28,747 bases of DNA. Source: a virus. The translations under genes were made by a program, and so were the position numbers. Positions within the stretch are counted from its first letter, which is position 1, and the number at the start of each line of letters is the position of its first letter. The stretch spans positions 1-28,747 of the IMG/VR virus record IMGVR_UViG_3300039190_000024; one strand, written 5' to 3'. Shown in pieces: positions 17,462-25,379 of the stretch. The notes under the pieces were generated by a model, which worked only from the letters and a program-made list of their open reading frames with translations, did not search any database and was not told the DNA's origin.

Positions 17462-19282
17462 TTAGCCTCTACTCGGTATGCCTTTGTTATCGCCTTCGGT
17501 AGACTGAGCTGCTATGCCTGCACCTGTTCCAGACGTAGTGCGGTTCTTTCTGAACGTGTCTACTGATCTTACATACTCAGAGTCGTCAATGGCTGCGGCG
17601 GCAGTTATGTCTGTCTTCGCAGGCAAGAAGTCTTGCGGACTTAGATTTTCGTGATGTAACCAAGGTTCGTGTCCAGGCATACGTTTTACTATAGACTCTA
17701 CACTGACTGTAGACATATCTTCTGGCAAGATTTGGCTGTTTGTATGTACCAGCAACGGCTCGAATATCTCCGCAGGTAGTGCAAGTTCTGCAGGTGCCGC
17801 TGGCCCTGCTAACCCGCTGTTAAGGTGTGTTAATGACCCGTCTAATGCAACTACTCCGTCACTTAGTACATTGACCCCGGCCGAACCATTGAGATTCATA
17901 TTGGCTCCTGAAAGCGCATTAAAAACTGCACCAGATTCTACATTAAAGTTAGTTTCTGCTTTTTGGTTAATATTAACACCTGCAGATTCAAATATCGAAG
18001 CTTCAACTTTAGTATGAAGACTGGCGCCAACACTAACGAACCGGTTCGCGCCCACTGTAGTATCTTGTTGCATCTTAACATCAACCTTCATGTTTTCTTC
18101 AACAAGCAGGTGAGTGTTTCGCTTGCTTTCAATTTGAATGTTGCCACCGTCTGGTGTCTCTTCTCCTGTTGCATCCCTTGATCTTGCTCGCATGTTTATA
18201 TTGCGACCACTCTCTATGTTTACATCTCTGTCGGCTGTAAAATTTAAGTCTTGATCAGAATGAACACTTATGCTATCATTAGCGTAAATATCAATCTTAC
18301 CGTTAGAACTCATTTCGATCCACGAGGTACCGCGGGCATTACCTATGTAAATTAGATCCTCTGAATTGTGCATAAGGATCTGGTGTCCAGTACGAGTTCG
18401 CAAGCGCATTAATTCGTTTTGAGGAATTGTCCTCTCGCCTGCGGTCTCACCTTTTTCAACGTTTGAATACTCAGGCGGGCCTTCACTAGCAGGTGTCTTG
18501 CGGATAAACTTATCATCGCCGTCATCCATTACAAAACTTGAGCCGCCTAGTCTGTTTACAAAGACATTTGCTTTTGCTTCAAACTCGCCATACTGTCCTT
18601 TAGGAGCTCCTTGGCGCTTGTCAATCGGGCCAGGTGTGCTGATACCAAATACTGCACTAGGAACCTCGCGGCGTGCAGAACTGGTTGTAGTTCCTCGGTT
18701 TTCGTCGTCAATTAATCCTTGTGTTACTAATGAATCAGAAAAATCTGAGTTGTAAGGTTTCGCATACAAAGTAGGATCTTTATTTTCTGACGTAGTACGC
18801 TTGTTATACTCGCCTACCGGTAGCTTCTTGCCTTTTAAATCGCCGGGTGTGCCTTGAGTCGTAATCTCTGTGCTAGCTCGTCCATCAGGTAACATAAAGT
18901 TCATGTACTGATCTTGTACGCAGCCTATCCAATAGCCTCGAGAGATATCACCTTCTGCAAAGATAACAAGAACCCTTGTTCCAGAGTCAGGCGGAACAAA
19001 CCACATACCGTAAGACTTTTGCGTGTTTTCGTATCCGTCATTTGCAGTTGCGTGGTCTTTATTTGTAACACCGTAGAAAGGACTTAGGTAACTAACTTCA
19101 ATAGTAGTACCTACCCTTTCCTTAAACGACCCTGCCTTGTTTTTACGCAACAGATCTACTTTGAGTGACCCCATATAACCCGGATCTAAGTGACTAACGA
19201 CTATCGCTTCGAAAGGGCCTGAACCAGTAAGTCCGAGCTCCTTTAGCGACCGTTGTGCACTTCTTCTTGATTGATTTGGCAT
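17462..19282 (-). CDS. gp5: Baseplate central spike / hub protein gp5 (no lysozyme domain seen)
   Basis: This 606-residue protein is the gp5/VgrG-like spike at the centre of the baseplate. Residues 22-130 form the OB-fold (EAIVVSHLDPGYMGSLKVDL, then YGMWFVPPDSGTRVLVIFAEGD and GYWIGCVQD). Residues about 295-480 form a repetitive beta region (GHQILMHNSEDLIYIGN, then short repeats such as GRNINM, GVNINQ, GANMNL and GVNVLS), as expected for the triple-stranded beta-helix of the needle. A conserved-looking MPGHEPWLHHEN motif lies near residue 535. T4 gp5 carries a lysozyme domain between the OB-fold and the helix. I see no such domain or catalytic Glu-Asp-Thr set here, so cell-wall digestion must come from another protein or not be needed. 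The start is preceded by AGGA five bases upstream, in a 12-base gap after the hub gene. Confidence 0.88.
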   Translation of the reverse strand: MPNQSRRSAQRSLKELGLTGSGPFEAIVVSHLDPGYMGSLKVDLLRKNKAGSFKERVGTTIEVSYLSPFYGVTNKDHATANDGYENTQKSYGMWFVPPDSGTRVLVIFAEGDISRGYWIGCVQDQYMNFMLPDGRASTEITTQGTPGDLKGKKLPVGEYNKRTTSENKDPTLYAKPYNSDFSDSLVTQGLIDDENRGTTTSSARREVPSAVFGISTPGPIDKRQGAPKGQYGEFEAKANVFVNRLGGSSFVMDDGDDKFIRKTPASEGPPEYSNVEKGETAGERTIPQNELMRLRTRTGHQILMHNSEDLIYIGNARGTSWIEMSSNGKIDIYANDSISVHSDQDLNFTADRDVNIESGRNINMRARSRDATGEETPDGGNIQIESKRNTHLLVEENMKVDVKMQQDTTVGANRFVSVGASLHTKVEASIFESAGVNINQKAETNFNVESGAVFNALSGANMNLNGSAGVNVLSDGVVALDGSLTHLNSGLAGPAAPAELALPAEIFEPLLVHTNSQILPEDMSTVSVESIVKRMPGHEPWLHHENLSPQDFLPAKTDITAAAAIDDSEYVRSVDTFRKNRTTSGTGAGIAAQSTEGDNKGIPSRG

Positions 19283-19294
19283 GTATATCCTATG

Positions 19295-22174
19295 TTATCT
19301 GTTCGCTCGACGATTGCCGCCTGGTCTATATTCTTCAACGTTTTTTGTTACAGGCTTAGTTCCCGATGCAAGTGCATCGCCTATTGCACTAAACGCGCTG
19401 CTCGCTGCATCGCCTATTGCTGCGGCTCCTGAAGACGACGGTGGTACTCCGAGTGTTTGTGCGCGGCCAAGATTTCTTTGAGGAACTGCCAGCGGATTGT
19501 TTTCTCTAGGGTTTGCTCCTGGTGTTTGAGCAGCAAAGCTATTAGGTGGCGGTCCTGGAGTTTGCTCTGAGAAGTTGCTAGTATTAGCTGTAACAGGCTG
19601 TGTATCAGACGACGAACTTGCGGCAGTCGATCCAGGAGATCCTGTTTGGCCCGGGCGGCCGCCGTTGTTGTTGCCAGAAGACGAAGGATTCTGCTTTTCG
19701 ACAATGCTTTTGCCACCTACACCATCTAGCGTTTGGTTTCTACGTCTAATCAGTTCAAGTGTCTGTGTAAACTTGTTACCGGTAATAGATGTTTCAACAG
19801 TAGTCACTCTATAAAACCCACTGAACCCGTTAATCTTTGTAGTCTCAGACTGGAAGGACATATCGCCGCCAGCTCGGTAGTCTACAGGTGTCCTAAAGTT
19901 TATCAAGATGTCAATTTCATTTCTCTGATAGTCTATAGACCCGTCTTCTGTTAACGTTGCTTTAACTCCGCTATTCCTAGAAGAATAGTTACCCATGCCG
20001 CTATCAGGCAAATAATAAGGGTCTCCCCATATTTCTAAATTAGCAGTGATTAAGTCAGCTTTACTGTTTAATAAAGAATCATGAAACTGTTTAGCCAAGT
20101 TTACTTTAGCGTCTTGTTCACTGCCGCCGCCTGTATAAGTACCGCCTTCGACACTCTCTAGTGAATAATCAGGCACTCTGTCACCTGGCGACTCGTCTGC
20201 GCCTCGTTCAACTTGTTCGTCTGTTTGGTTTCTTTTTGTACTGTTGCCTTTCTTGTCGCCGTCGGCAGCCGTTGCACGATCTGATCTTATTGCTTCAAAG
20301 AACGCTGTTCTAAACTGAATGTCAAAGTTAAGAACATCTTTGTTTTGTCCACTATAGATATAGTCGTATTTCTTTGAAACTTGTTTAGCTAATTCTTCTG
20401 CGCCTTCGACACCTTTGTTCGGCGCTGCTTGAATACCACCGTGCACTCTATAAGGAACTACATTGTACACGTACACCTTAGGCTTACGGCCCAGAGCTTC
20501 TTCAACTTCCGGGCTGTTCAACAGATAACACTCTACTTCAATCTTAAACCAAGTTGCCATGCCTTCCTTGTCAAGATTCTTTGTTGCGTTGGCTCCGTAG
20601 TTACTGATAAGAACTATCTCTTCAATTATCTTTTGTATTGTCATTCCCTGTGGAAACTTGAAAACACGCTCGTCGTCACTTAGACTTAGTTCAATACCGT
20701 CACGTCTATAAACTTGAGCCTCTTCGTCGTAAGTGTATAAGCCACGAGGAAACGGATGGTTACTACCTTGGTTGTAATCTTCGACCATCTGACTACTGCC
20801 AATGGCGTTAACATCTGTTGTTGTTTCACCGACTAGTGTTTGGTAGATGTTATTATTAGCTTCTTGTCCAGCGTCTCCGAAGTAATCAGTAATACGATTC
20901 TTGAACTGCGAAGTCTTAATAACTGTACTGTTACCTGAGTTCTCTCTACTGACTGTTGCACTTTGGTCATCAGTCGGACTGCTATTAACAGTACCAGCCT
21001 TTACTCTTGATTTAGGTAATCTAATAACGTACAAATCGCTTAGAGGTAGTTCATCTTTTTCTGCTAGTTCTTGTTGTTTCTGGTTAATGATCGCTGTAAG
21101 ACTTTGTTCTCCGAACGACAGAGTTTCTGCCACCGAAGCACCTCTAATCTCAACAGGGTCTTTGGTTGTTTGCACCTGATCAGTTAGTGACTGTTCGTTC
21201 CAAGGAATGCCTTCTACTTCATACACCGATCCGCCAGTATCAACGTTAAACTCTATGTTTGTTAGCATGAACGGAATCTTTCTGCTAGAATACTCAACAG
21301 GACTAGCATTACCGTTGTCATCAAACCCTAAGAAACCAATCTCAAGTAGAAACGGAGCTTTAAGATAATTTTGATACCCTGCTTTAACCGCTGCAATTTC
21401 TAAGTTTTGTAAGAAAATCCCTAAACTGTACGGCTCGTAAATCTTAAACGCTAACCTAGTTCCTAGACTAAGGCCAGTCTGTTGGTTTGGCGCAACAATC
21501 GAACTAAGTGTAAAGTCATCGATGAAATATTCTAAGTTACCGTTTTGCTCGAACCCCGTAGTAATCCTGTTTTCAGTTATGCCACCGCCGCCTGAACGTA
21601 AAATAGTATACGTTGGACCGTTTTTTCTATAATTGTTTTGAGGGTCGTTAACGCTGCTAGGCGACAGAACACCTAGAGTAAAGATACAGTTATAACTTGC
21701 AAACTGTTCGAGCTGGTTCCCTACTAGACTGTTTGATCCTGATGCTTTTCCCTCTACGTTATCTGACGGAGTGTTGGCATTTCCTAACGTCTCAGACATT
21801 GACTGCTTGGCTGTCGGAGCACCTGCATTAGGTCCGCTAAGCGCAACCTTTGGGTCAATAGTTGCACTTGCTCCTGACTGAACTGAGCTAGACTTACGAC
21901 TACGAAACTCTTTTGCTCTTTGCTCTTTGTCTACAAGTTGACCTGGGCGTTCGCTTCCAAGCTCTCCCAAAGAAGACGTAGCTCCTTTTGTAACATCTGT
22001 GCGGCCGTTCCCACTTTGATTCGAGATAACTCTAATATCGTCACTAGAGTCAACGTCGCCTGAACTAGCAGAGAACTGGCCAGGGCGTGGCCCAGAAGTG
22101 TCTTGGTTGTCGTTGCCTGTTAACTGAGCAAGTGTTCTAGCTTTCTGCTCTTGTATTCTTTCAACTCTTGACAT
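19295..22174 (-). CDS. Large baseplate hub-type structural protein (gp27 position)
   Basis: This 959-residue protein lies between gp53 and gp5, where marine T4-like phages keep a large hub or tail structural protein. The core (about residues 155-813) is folded-looking, with stretches such as EQFASYNCIFTLGVLSP, YSLGIFLQNLEIAAVKAGYQ, ISNYGANATKNLD, and at its end FSGFYRVTTVETSITGNKFT. The first 150 and last 145 residues are rich in Ser, Gly, Asn, Pro and Gln and are probably disordered. The gp27 role (trimeric hub beneath gp5) is inferred from position and size class only, because T4 gp27 is about 391 residues and I cannot see a direct match. The start abuts the gp53 stop with no gap (TAA then ATG). 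Confidence 0.75.
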   Translation of the reverse strand: MSRVERIQEQKARTLAQLTGNDNQDTSGPRPGQFSASSGDVDSSDDIRVISNQSGNGRTDVTKGATSSLGELGSERPGQLVDKEQRAKEFRSRKSSSVQSGASATIDPKVALSGPNAGAPTAKQSMSETLGNANTPSDNVEGKASGSNSLVGNQLEQFASYNCIFTLGVLSPSSVNDPQNNYRKNGPTYTILRSGGGGITENRITTGFEQNGNLEYFIDDFTLSSIVAPNQQTGLSLGTRLAFKIYEPYSLGIFLQNLEIAAVKAGYQNYLKAPFLLEIGFLGFDDNGNASPVEYSSRKIPFMLTNIEFNVDTGGSVYEVEGIPWNEQSLTDQVQTTKDPVEIRGASVAETLSFGEQSLTAIINQKQQELAEKDELPLSDLYVIRLPKSRVKAGTVNSSPTDDQSATVSRENSGNSTVIKTSQFKNRITDYFGDAGQEANNNIYQTLVGETTTDVNAIGSSQMVEDYNQGSNHPFPRGLYTYDEEAQVYRRDGIELSLSDDERVFKFPQGMTIQKIIEEIVLISNYGANATKNLDKEGMATWFKIEVECYLLNSPEVEEALGRKPKVYVYNVVPYRVHGGIQAAPNKGVEGAEELAKQVSKKYDYIYSGQNKDVLNFDIQFRTAFFEAIRSDRATAADGDKKGNSTKRNQTDEQVERGADESPGDRVPDYSLESVEGGTYTGGGSEQDAKVNLAKQFHDSLLNSKADLITANLEIWGDPYYLPDSGMGNYSSRNSGVKATLTEDGSIDYQRNEIDILINFRTPVDYRAGGDMSFQSETTKINGFSGFYRVTTVETSITGNKFTQTLELIRRRNQTLDGVGGKSIVEKQNPSSSGNNNGGRPGQTGSPGSTAASSSSDTQPVTANTSNFSEQTPGPPPNSFAAQTPGANPRENNPLAVPQRNLGRAQTLGVPPSSSGAAAIGDAASSAFSAIGDALASGTKPVTKNVEEYRPGGNRRANR

Positions 22175-22477
22175 TTATATTCCTAAAAGACTTTTTAGTG
22201 TTTCTGGCTTTGGCAGGAAAATAGTAGTACCTGCTACCATATCAAACACCGGATCTTTGATAACATCCATATTGCGCTGAGCAAAGACCCACCATAACTT
22301 CGGGCTACCGTAATAGTCATAGGCCAAAAGGTCAGGCCTATAAGTGTATTGAGTCTCGAGCGTGTATTTTACGTCATCGCTTTCTGCAGGAACAGCACGA
22401 ATTGTTAAGACGTCTAGTGCTCCGAGATTAGTTAAGCCTGTATTAGCCCAAGGACTAGTAGGTGGGTACTTTGCCAT
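22175..22477 (-). CDS. gp53: Baseplate wedge protein gp53
   Basis: This 100-residue protein is the gp53 wedge component that joins wedges to the hub. The family core is plain: TYRPDLLAYDYYGSPKLWWV, then FAQRNMDVIKDPVFDM and GTTIFLPKPETL, giving the LysM-like RPDLLAYD..YG...LWWVF....N pattern. T4 gp53 is about 196 residues, so this is a short single-domain version, as is usual in marine relatives. Its ATG overlaps the gp48 stop by one base (TAATG), which indicates translational coupling. Confidence 0.88.
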   Translation of the reverse strand: MAKYPPTSPWANTGLTNLGALDVLTIRAVPAESDDVKYTLETQYTYRPDLLAYDYYGSPKLWWVFAQRNMDVIKDPVFDMVAGTTIFLPKPETLKSLLGI

Positions 22478-23391
22478 TATACAAAGCCTCCGCCATTGGT
22501 TATGTACGAACCGTTAACAAAATCGTTAAGGTTAAACTGAGACACTGCGGTTCTACTGTAAGTAGGCATTACTGTAACAGTTATAAGACTGGTGCTCGGA
22601 ACCCATGCTGTGCCTTGGCCTCCGCTGTTTGTACGTCCGTCGCCTGCTATTGGAGCAGTTACATTCATTGGAACAGCTATGTAATCTACATCAGATGGTA
22701 GGTCTACAGTAAAGTTCGTTACAACACAAGGAACGTCGTTAAACACATAATCACCATAGCCGTTTAGTTTAACTCGTGGCGGTGGCTGGCCGGAATTTTC
22801 TCCGTCGCCATAAAACATTTTTGTTACGCTTCTTAAATAATGTATAGCAGCTACCCAATAACGACCATCATCTGCGTTTTCTACAGTGAAGTCACCAGTA
22901 ATAACTATCTCTTGTACACTACTGTTTTCATAGATTTGGAACGGATAGTTTGTGTGTACTGGTTGCAGACTATTATAGTTAGCATTGTGTCCTAGTATTA
23001 TTGTTGGGGTGTAAGGAAAAACCAATCCACTGTTTTCAGCTAACGGTGCTAACAGCTTGTCTGCAGAAAACTGACTCGGTAAGCTAAGTTTTACACGCCA
23101 GTCTGGGTTGTCTATGGTGTTACGCCATTGAGCTGTTGCTGTACCTTTTTGCTTCTGAGACGCTGCTTTCGGAATACTCTTCTTGCGAGATTTACTGGCA
23201 AGCCCTACTGCTGACGTTATTTCGCTAGCAAACTCTTTACCTTTTTCGATACCACTGTTAAATGTATCGCCAACGAACTCCGATACACTAGATGTAGGAG
23301 GAAGGAGGGAGTTTAAAACATCCTCGTTTACCTCTGATCGTCGCTTGTTGCCTGGTGGTCCTGGGGTGTCATTGTACGGATTTGTGGCCAT
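22477..23391 (-). CDS. gp48: Baseplate tail-tube-initiation protein gp48 (or gp54)
   Basis: This 304-residue protein resembles gp48 of T4-like marine phages, which with gp54 caps the baseplate and starts tail-tube assembly. The first 85 residues are hydrophilic and lysine-rich near 68-82. The folded part begins at DNPDWRVKLSLPSQF (about 95-108) and includes LVFPYTPTIILGHNANY, IHYLRSVTKMFYGDGENSG and CVVTNFTVDLPSDVDYIAVP, a tube-protein-like beta fold. T4 gp48 and gp54 are 364 and 320 residues and related, so the paralogue assignment is uncertain. It is the first gene of the leftward cluster. The leader has GGAG 11 bases before the ATG, a slightly long spacing. Confidence 0.82.
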   Translation of the reverse strand: MATNPYNDTPGPPGNKRRSEVNEDVLNSLLPPTSSVSEFVGDTFNSGIEKGKEFASEITSAVGLASKSRKKSIPKAASQKQKGTATAQWRNTIDNPDWRVKLSLPSQFSADKLLAPLAENSGLVFPYTPTIILGHNANYNSLQPVHTNYPFQIYENSSVQEIVITGDFTVENADDGRYWVAAIHYLRSVTKMFYGDGENSGQPPPRVKLNGYGDYVFNDVPCVVTNFTVDLPSDVDYIAVPMNVTAPIAGDGRTNSGGQGTAWVPSTSLITVTVMPTYSRTAVSQFNLNDFVNGSYITNGGGFV

Positions 23392-23418
23392 CTAAAAGAA
23401 ATCTCCAATTATATCAAG

Positions 23419-23426
23419 TATTTAGT
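23419..23426 (-). promoter_or_regulatory. Possible late promoter for the leftward baseplate cluster
   Basis: The leftward strand reads ACTAAATA, six of eight matches to the T4 late box TATAAATA, 28 bases before the gp48 start. It is the best candidate in the leader, but the match is modest. Two sigma70 -10 look-alikes (TATAAT) on this strand have no -35 partner at proper spacing. Confidence 0.3.
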
Positions 23427-23454
23427 TGACAAAATTAACCGTGTATATTATAAT
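23426..23454 (+). promoter_or_regulatory. Consensus sigma70 promoter for gp55
   Basis: TTGACA at 23426-23431 and TATAAT at 23449-23454 are both perfect, separated by the optimal 17 bases. Transcription would start near 23461, about 20 bases before the gp55 start. Such a promoter needs no phage factor and fits early or constitutive expression. Confidence 0.85.
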
Positions 23455-23462
23455 TATAAATA
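23455..23462 (+). promoter_or_regulatory. T4-type late promoter box before gp55
   Basis: TATAAATA is an exact match to the T4 late -10 box and directly follows the sigma70 -10 hexamer. gp55 is the factor that recognises this box in T4, so gp55 could activate its own gene late. The region is AT-rich, so chance occurrence is possible. Confidence 0.55.
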
Positions 23463-23481
23463 CACTTACTAGGAGATCTCA

Positions 23482-24309
23482 TTGAGAAAAAAGAACTATT
23501 TAAACAACAAAGACATACTAGAACAGATCCACAAATCAAAAAATACCTTTTGTAGCTTTGACCACCCTGACTTTCATCGATATGATATTATCTTAAACTC
23601 AGTCAGCGAAATCGACAATGATACTGTTGAACAGGCAAAAGCAAACAAAGCCAAACGACTCAGCACTCAAGACTACGAAGCTCGCAAACATGCAGGCGAA
23701 AAAGTCAAACAAGCTGAATGCGAAGTAGACCCCCAGTCTATTACCAAAGAAGAACTTATCTTCCGCATCATGACGTATGTACACATTCCCGATGCGCCCG
23801 GCCGTAAACGCACACCTAAAACTGTTGCTGATACTAAAGTCAAGCTCAACTTCCCTCCCTTCCAGCATTGGAAGTTTGGACATATGAGTGGCGAACTGTA
23901 TTGTGTGGGCAAGAGTCACTGGAAGGGTGATTTGGAGACTGGACACTTTGACCGAGAGCACGGACAGGCTACAAACGAGCTAGCTAAGATGTGGATGAAA
24001 CTGTGTGACAGATATGCAACTAGAGGCAACGTTCGTGGTTATACTTACAACGACGAGATGCGTGGACAAGCTATTCTTCAGTTGTCGCAAATCGGTCTCC
24101 AGTTCGACGAAAGCAAATCACAAAACCCGTTTGCTTACTACACCGCGGCTGTTACAAACAGTTTTGTGCGAGTTATCAATATCGAGAAACGCAACCAAAA
24201 CATTCGTGACGACATCTTAGAGATGAACGACCTAACACCTAGCTACACAAGGCAGCAACAAGGTCAGTGGGAAGCTGAAGTTAAACGCAACGACGAAAGC
24301 ACGGACTAA
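23482..24309 (+). CDS. gp55: Late-transcription sigma factor gp55
   Basis: This 275-residue protein is the T4 gp55 homologue, a divergent sigma factor that directs host RNA polymerase to late promoters with help from the sliding clamp. The diagnostic C-terminal part has TNELAKMWMKLCDRYATRGN, YNDEMRGQAILQL, NPFAYYTAAVTNSFVRVIN (from residue 215), then EKRNQNIRDDILEMNDL and PSYTRQQ, matching sigma region 2 of the family. It is longer than T4 gp55 (185 residues), with a charged N-terminal half. The start is TTG, chosen because AGGAG lies six bases upstream. It reads away from the structural cluster that it should activate and is followed by gp47 after 58 bases. Confidence 0.88.
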   Translation: MRKKNYLNNKDILEQIHKSKNTFCSFDHPDFHRYDIILNSVSEIDNDTVEQAKANKAKRLSTQDYEARKHAGEKVKQAECEVDPQSITKEELIFRIMTYVHIPDAPGRKRTPKTVADTKVKLNFPPFQHWKFGHMSGELYCVGKSHWKGDLETGHFDREHGQATNELAKMWMKLCDRYATRGNVRGYTYNDEMRGQAILQLSQIGLQFDESKSQNPFAYYTAAVTNSFVRVINIEKRNQNIRDDILEMNDLTPSYTRQQQGQWEAEVKRNDESTD

Positions 24310-24318
24310 AAAAATCGT

Positions 24319-24347
24319 TTGACATCAACAACTTATTGCTGTACACT
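24319..24347 (+). promoter_or_regulatory. Sigma70-like promoter for gp47-gp46
   Basis: A perfect TTGACA (24319-24324) is followed after 17 bases by TACACT (24342-24347), four of six matches to TATAAT. The gp47 ribosome-binding site GGAGG follows at 24357-24361. This would let the recombination genes be transcribed apart from gp55. Confidence 0.6.
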
Positions 24348-24367
24348 TTTAAAATTGGAGGACACGA

Positions 24368-25378
24368 ATGTTTAAGAAAGCGGCTGTATTCACAGACCTG
24401 CACCTTGGGTTGAAAAGCAATTCCAAGGTGCATAACCAAGATTGCGAAGAATTTATAGACTGGTACATTGAAGAAGCAAAGAAGGCCGGTTGCGAAACGG
24501 GCATTTTTTGTGGCGATTATCACCATAATCGTAACACAATTAACATCTCTACCCTACAGTCATCTTTGCGGATTTTAGAAAAATTAGGCGAATCTTTCGA
24601 ACAATTTTACTTCTTTCCAGGAAACCATGACCTGTATTACAAAGACAAAAGAGACATACATTCTGTTGAATTTGGCAGGCACGTACCCGGTATAACCATC
24701 GTAAACGAGATAATGGTAAAGGATGATGTAGCACTTGTACCCTGGCTTGTAGGCGATGAATGGAAGAAGATGTCTAAAATCAAAACAAAATACTTGTTTG
24801 GTCATTTTGAACTTCCTAGCTTCTACATGAACGCAATGGTACAGATGCCTGACCACGGTGACTTAAAAGCAGACCATTTCCAGCATCAGGACTATGTGTT
24901 CAGTGGTCACTTTCACAAGCGACAGGAGCGCGGCAAGATACATTACATCGGTAATGCTTTCCCTCACAACTACGCGGACGCTTGGGACGATGCAAGAGGA
25001 ATGATGATACTTGACAAAGAGAACGACAAAGAGCCAGAGTACATAGACTGGCCTAACGCCCCCAAGTATCGCACAATCAAACTATCGGAACTGCTTGAAG
25101 ATACTGATAGCATCATCAAATCAAAGATGTACCTCAGGGTCAGTATCGACATTCCTATTTCATACGAAGAAGCCAGCTTTATCAAAGAGACGTTTGTTAA
25201 TCAGTACGACTGTCGTGAGATTGCTCTTATTCCACAAAAGCAAATCGAGGAAATTTCAACAGACATTGATATCGAGCATTTCGAATCAGTAGACGAAATT
25301 GTGTCAAACGAAATTACTGCTATTGATTCTGACAACTTTGATAAGAAGCTTCTACTAGATATCTACAACGAGCTATAA
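24368..25378 (+). CDS. gp47: Recombination exonuclease subunit gp47 (SbcD/Mre11-like)
   Basis: This 336-residue protein is the nuclease subunit of the gp46-gp47 complex, which resects DNA ends for recombination-dependent replication and host DNA breakdown. All metallophosphatase motifs are present in order: FTDLHLG (D10, H12), FCGDYHH (D50, H53), PGNHDLY (N86, H87, D88), FGHFELP (H146) and SGHFHKR (H181, H183). These residues bind two Mn/Mg ions in Mre11-type enzymes. Length equals T4 gp47 (about 339). GGAGG lies six bases before the ATG. The stop is separated from the gp46 start by one base, as expected for subunits of one complex. Confidence 0.95.
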   Translation: MFKKAAVFTDLHLGLKSNSKVHNQDCEEFIDWYIEEAKKAGCETGIFCGDYHHNRNTINISTLQSSLRILEKLGESFEQFYFFPGNHDLYYKDKRDIHSVEFGRHVPGITIVNEIMVKDDVALVPWLVGDEWKKMSKIKTKYLFGHFELPSFYMNAMVQMPDHGDLKADHFQHQDYVFSGHFHKRQERGKIHYIGNAFPHNYADAWDDARGMMILDKENDKEPEYIDWPNAPKYRTIKLSELLEDTDSIIKSKMYLRVSIDIPISYEEASFIKETFVNQYDCREIALIPQKQIEEISTDIDIEHFESVDEIVSNEITAIDSDNFDKKLLLDIYNEL

Positions 25379-25379
25379 T

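Noticed and set aside
22172-22179. TATAAATG on the leftward strand, seven of eight to a late box
   Set aside because: It overlaps the stop of gp53 and the start of the hub gene, so transcription would begin inside the coding sequence.
23408-23458. Three TATAAT matches on the leftward strand between gp48 and gp55
   Set aside because: None has a -35 hexamer at suitable spacing, and the segment is simply AT-rich.
23599-23961. Leftward ORF of 120 codons opposite gp55
   Set aside because: It lies antisense to a recognised gene and its translation has no family resemblance.
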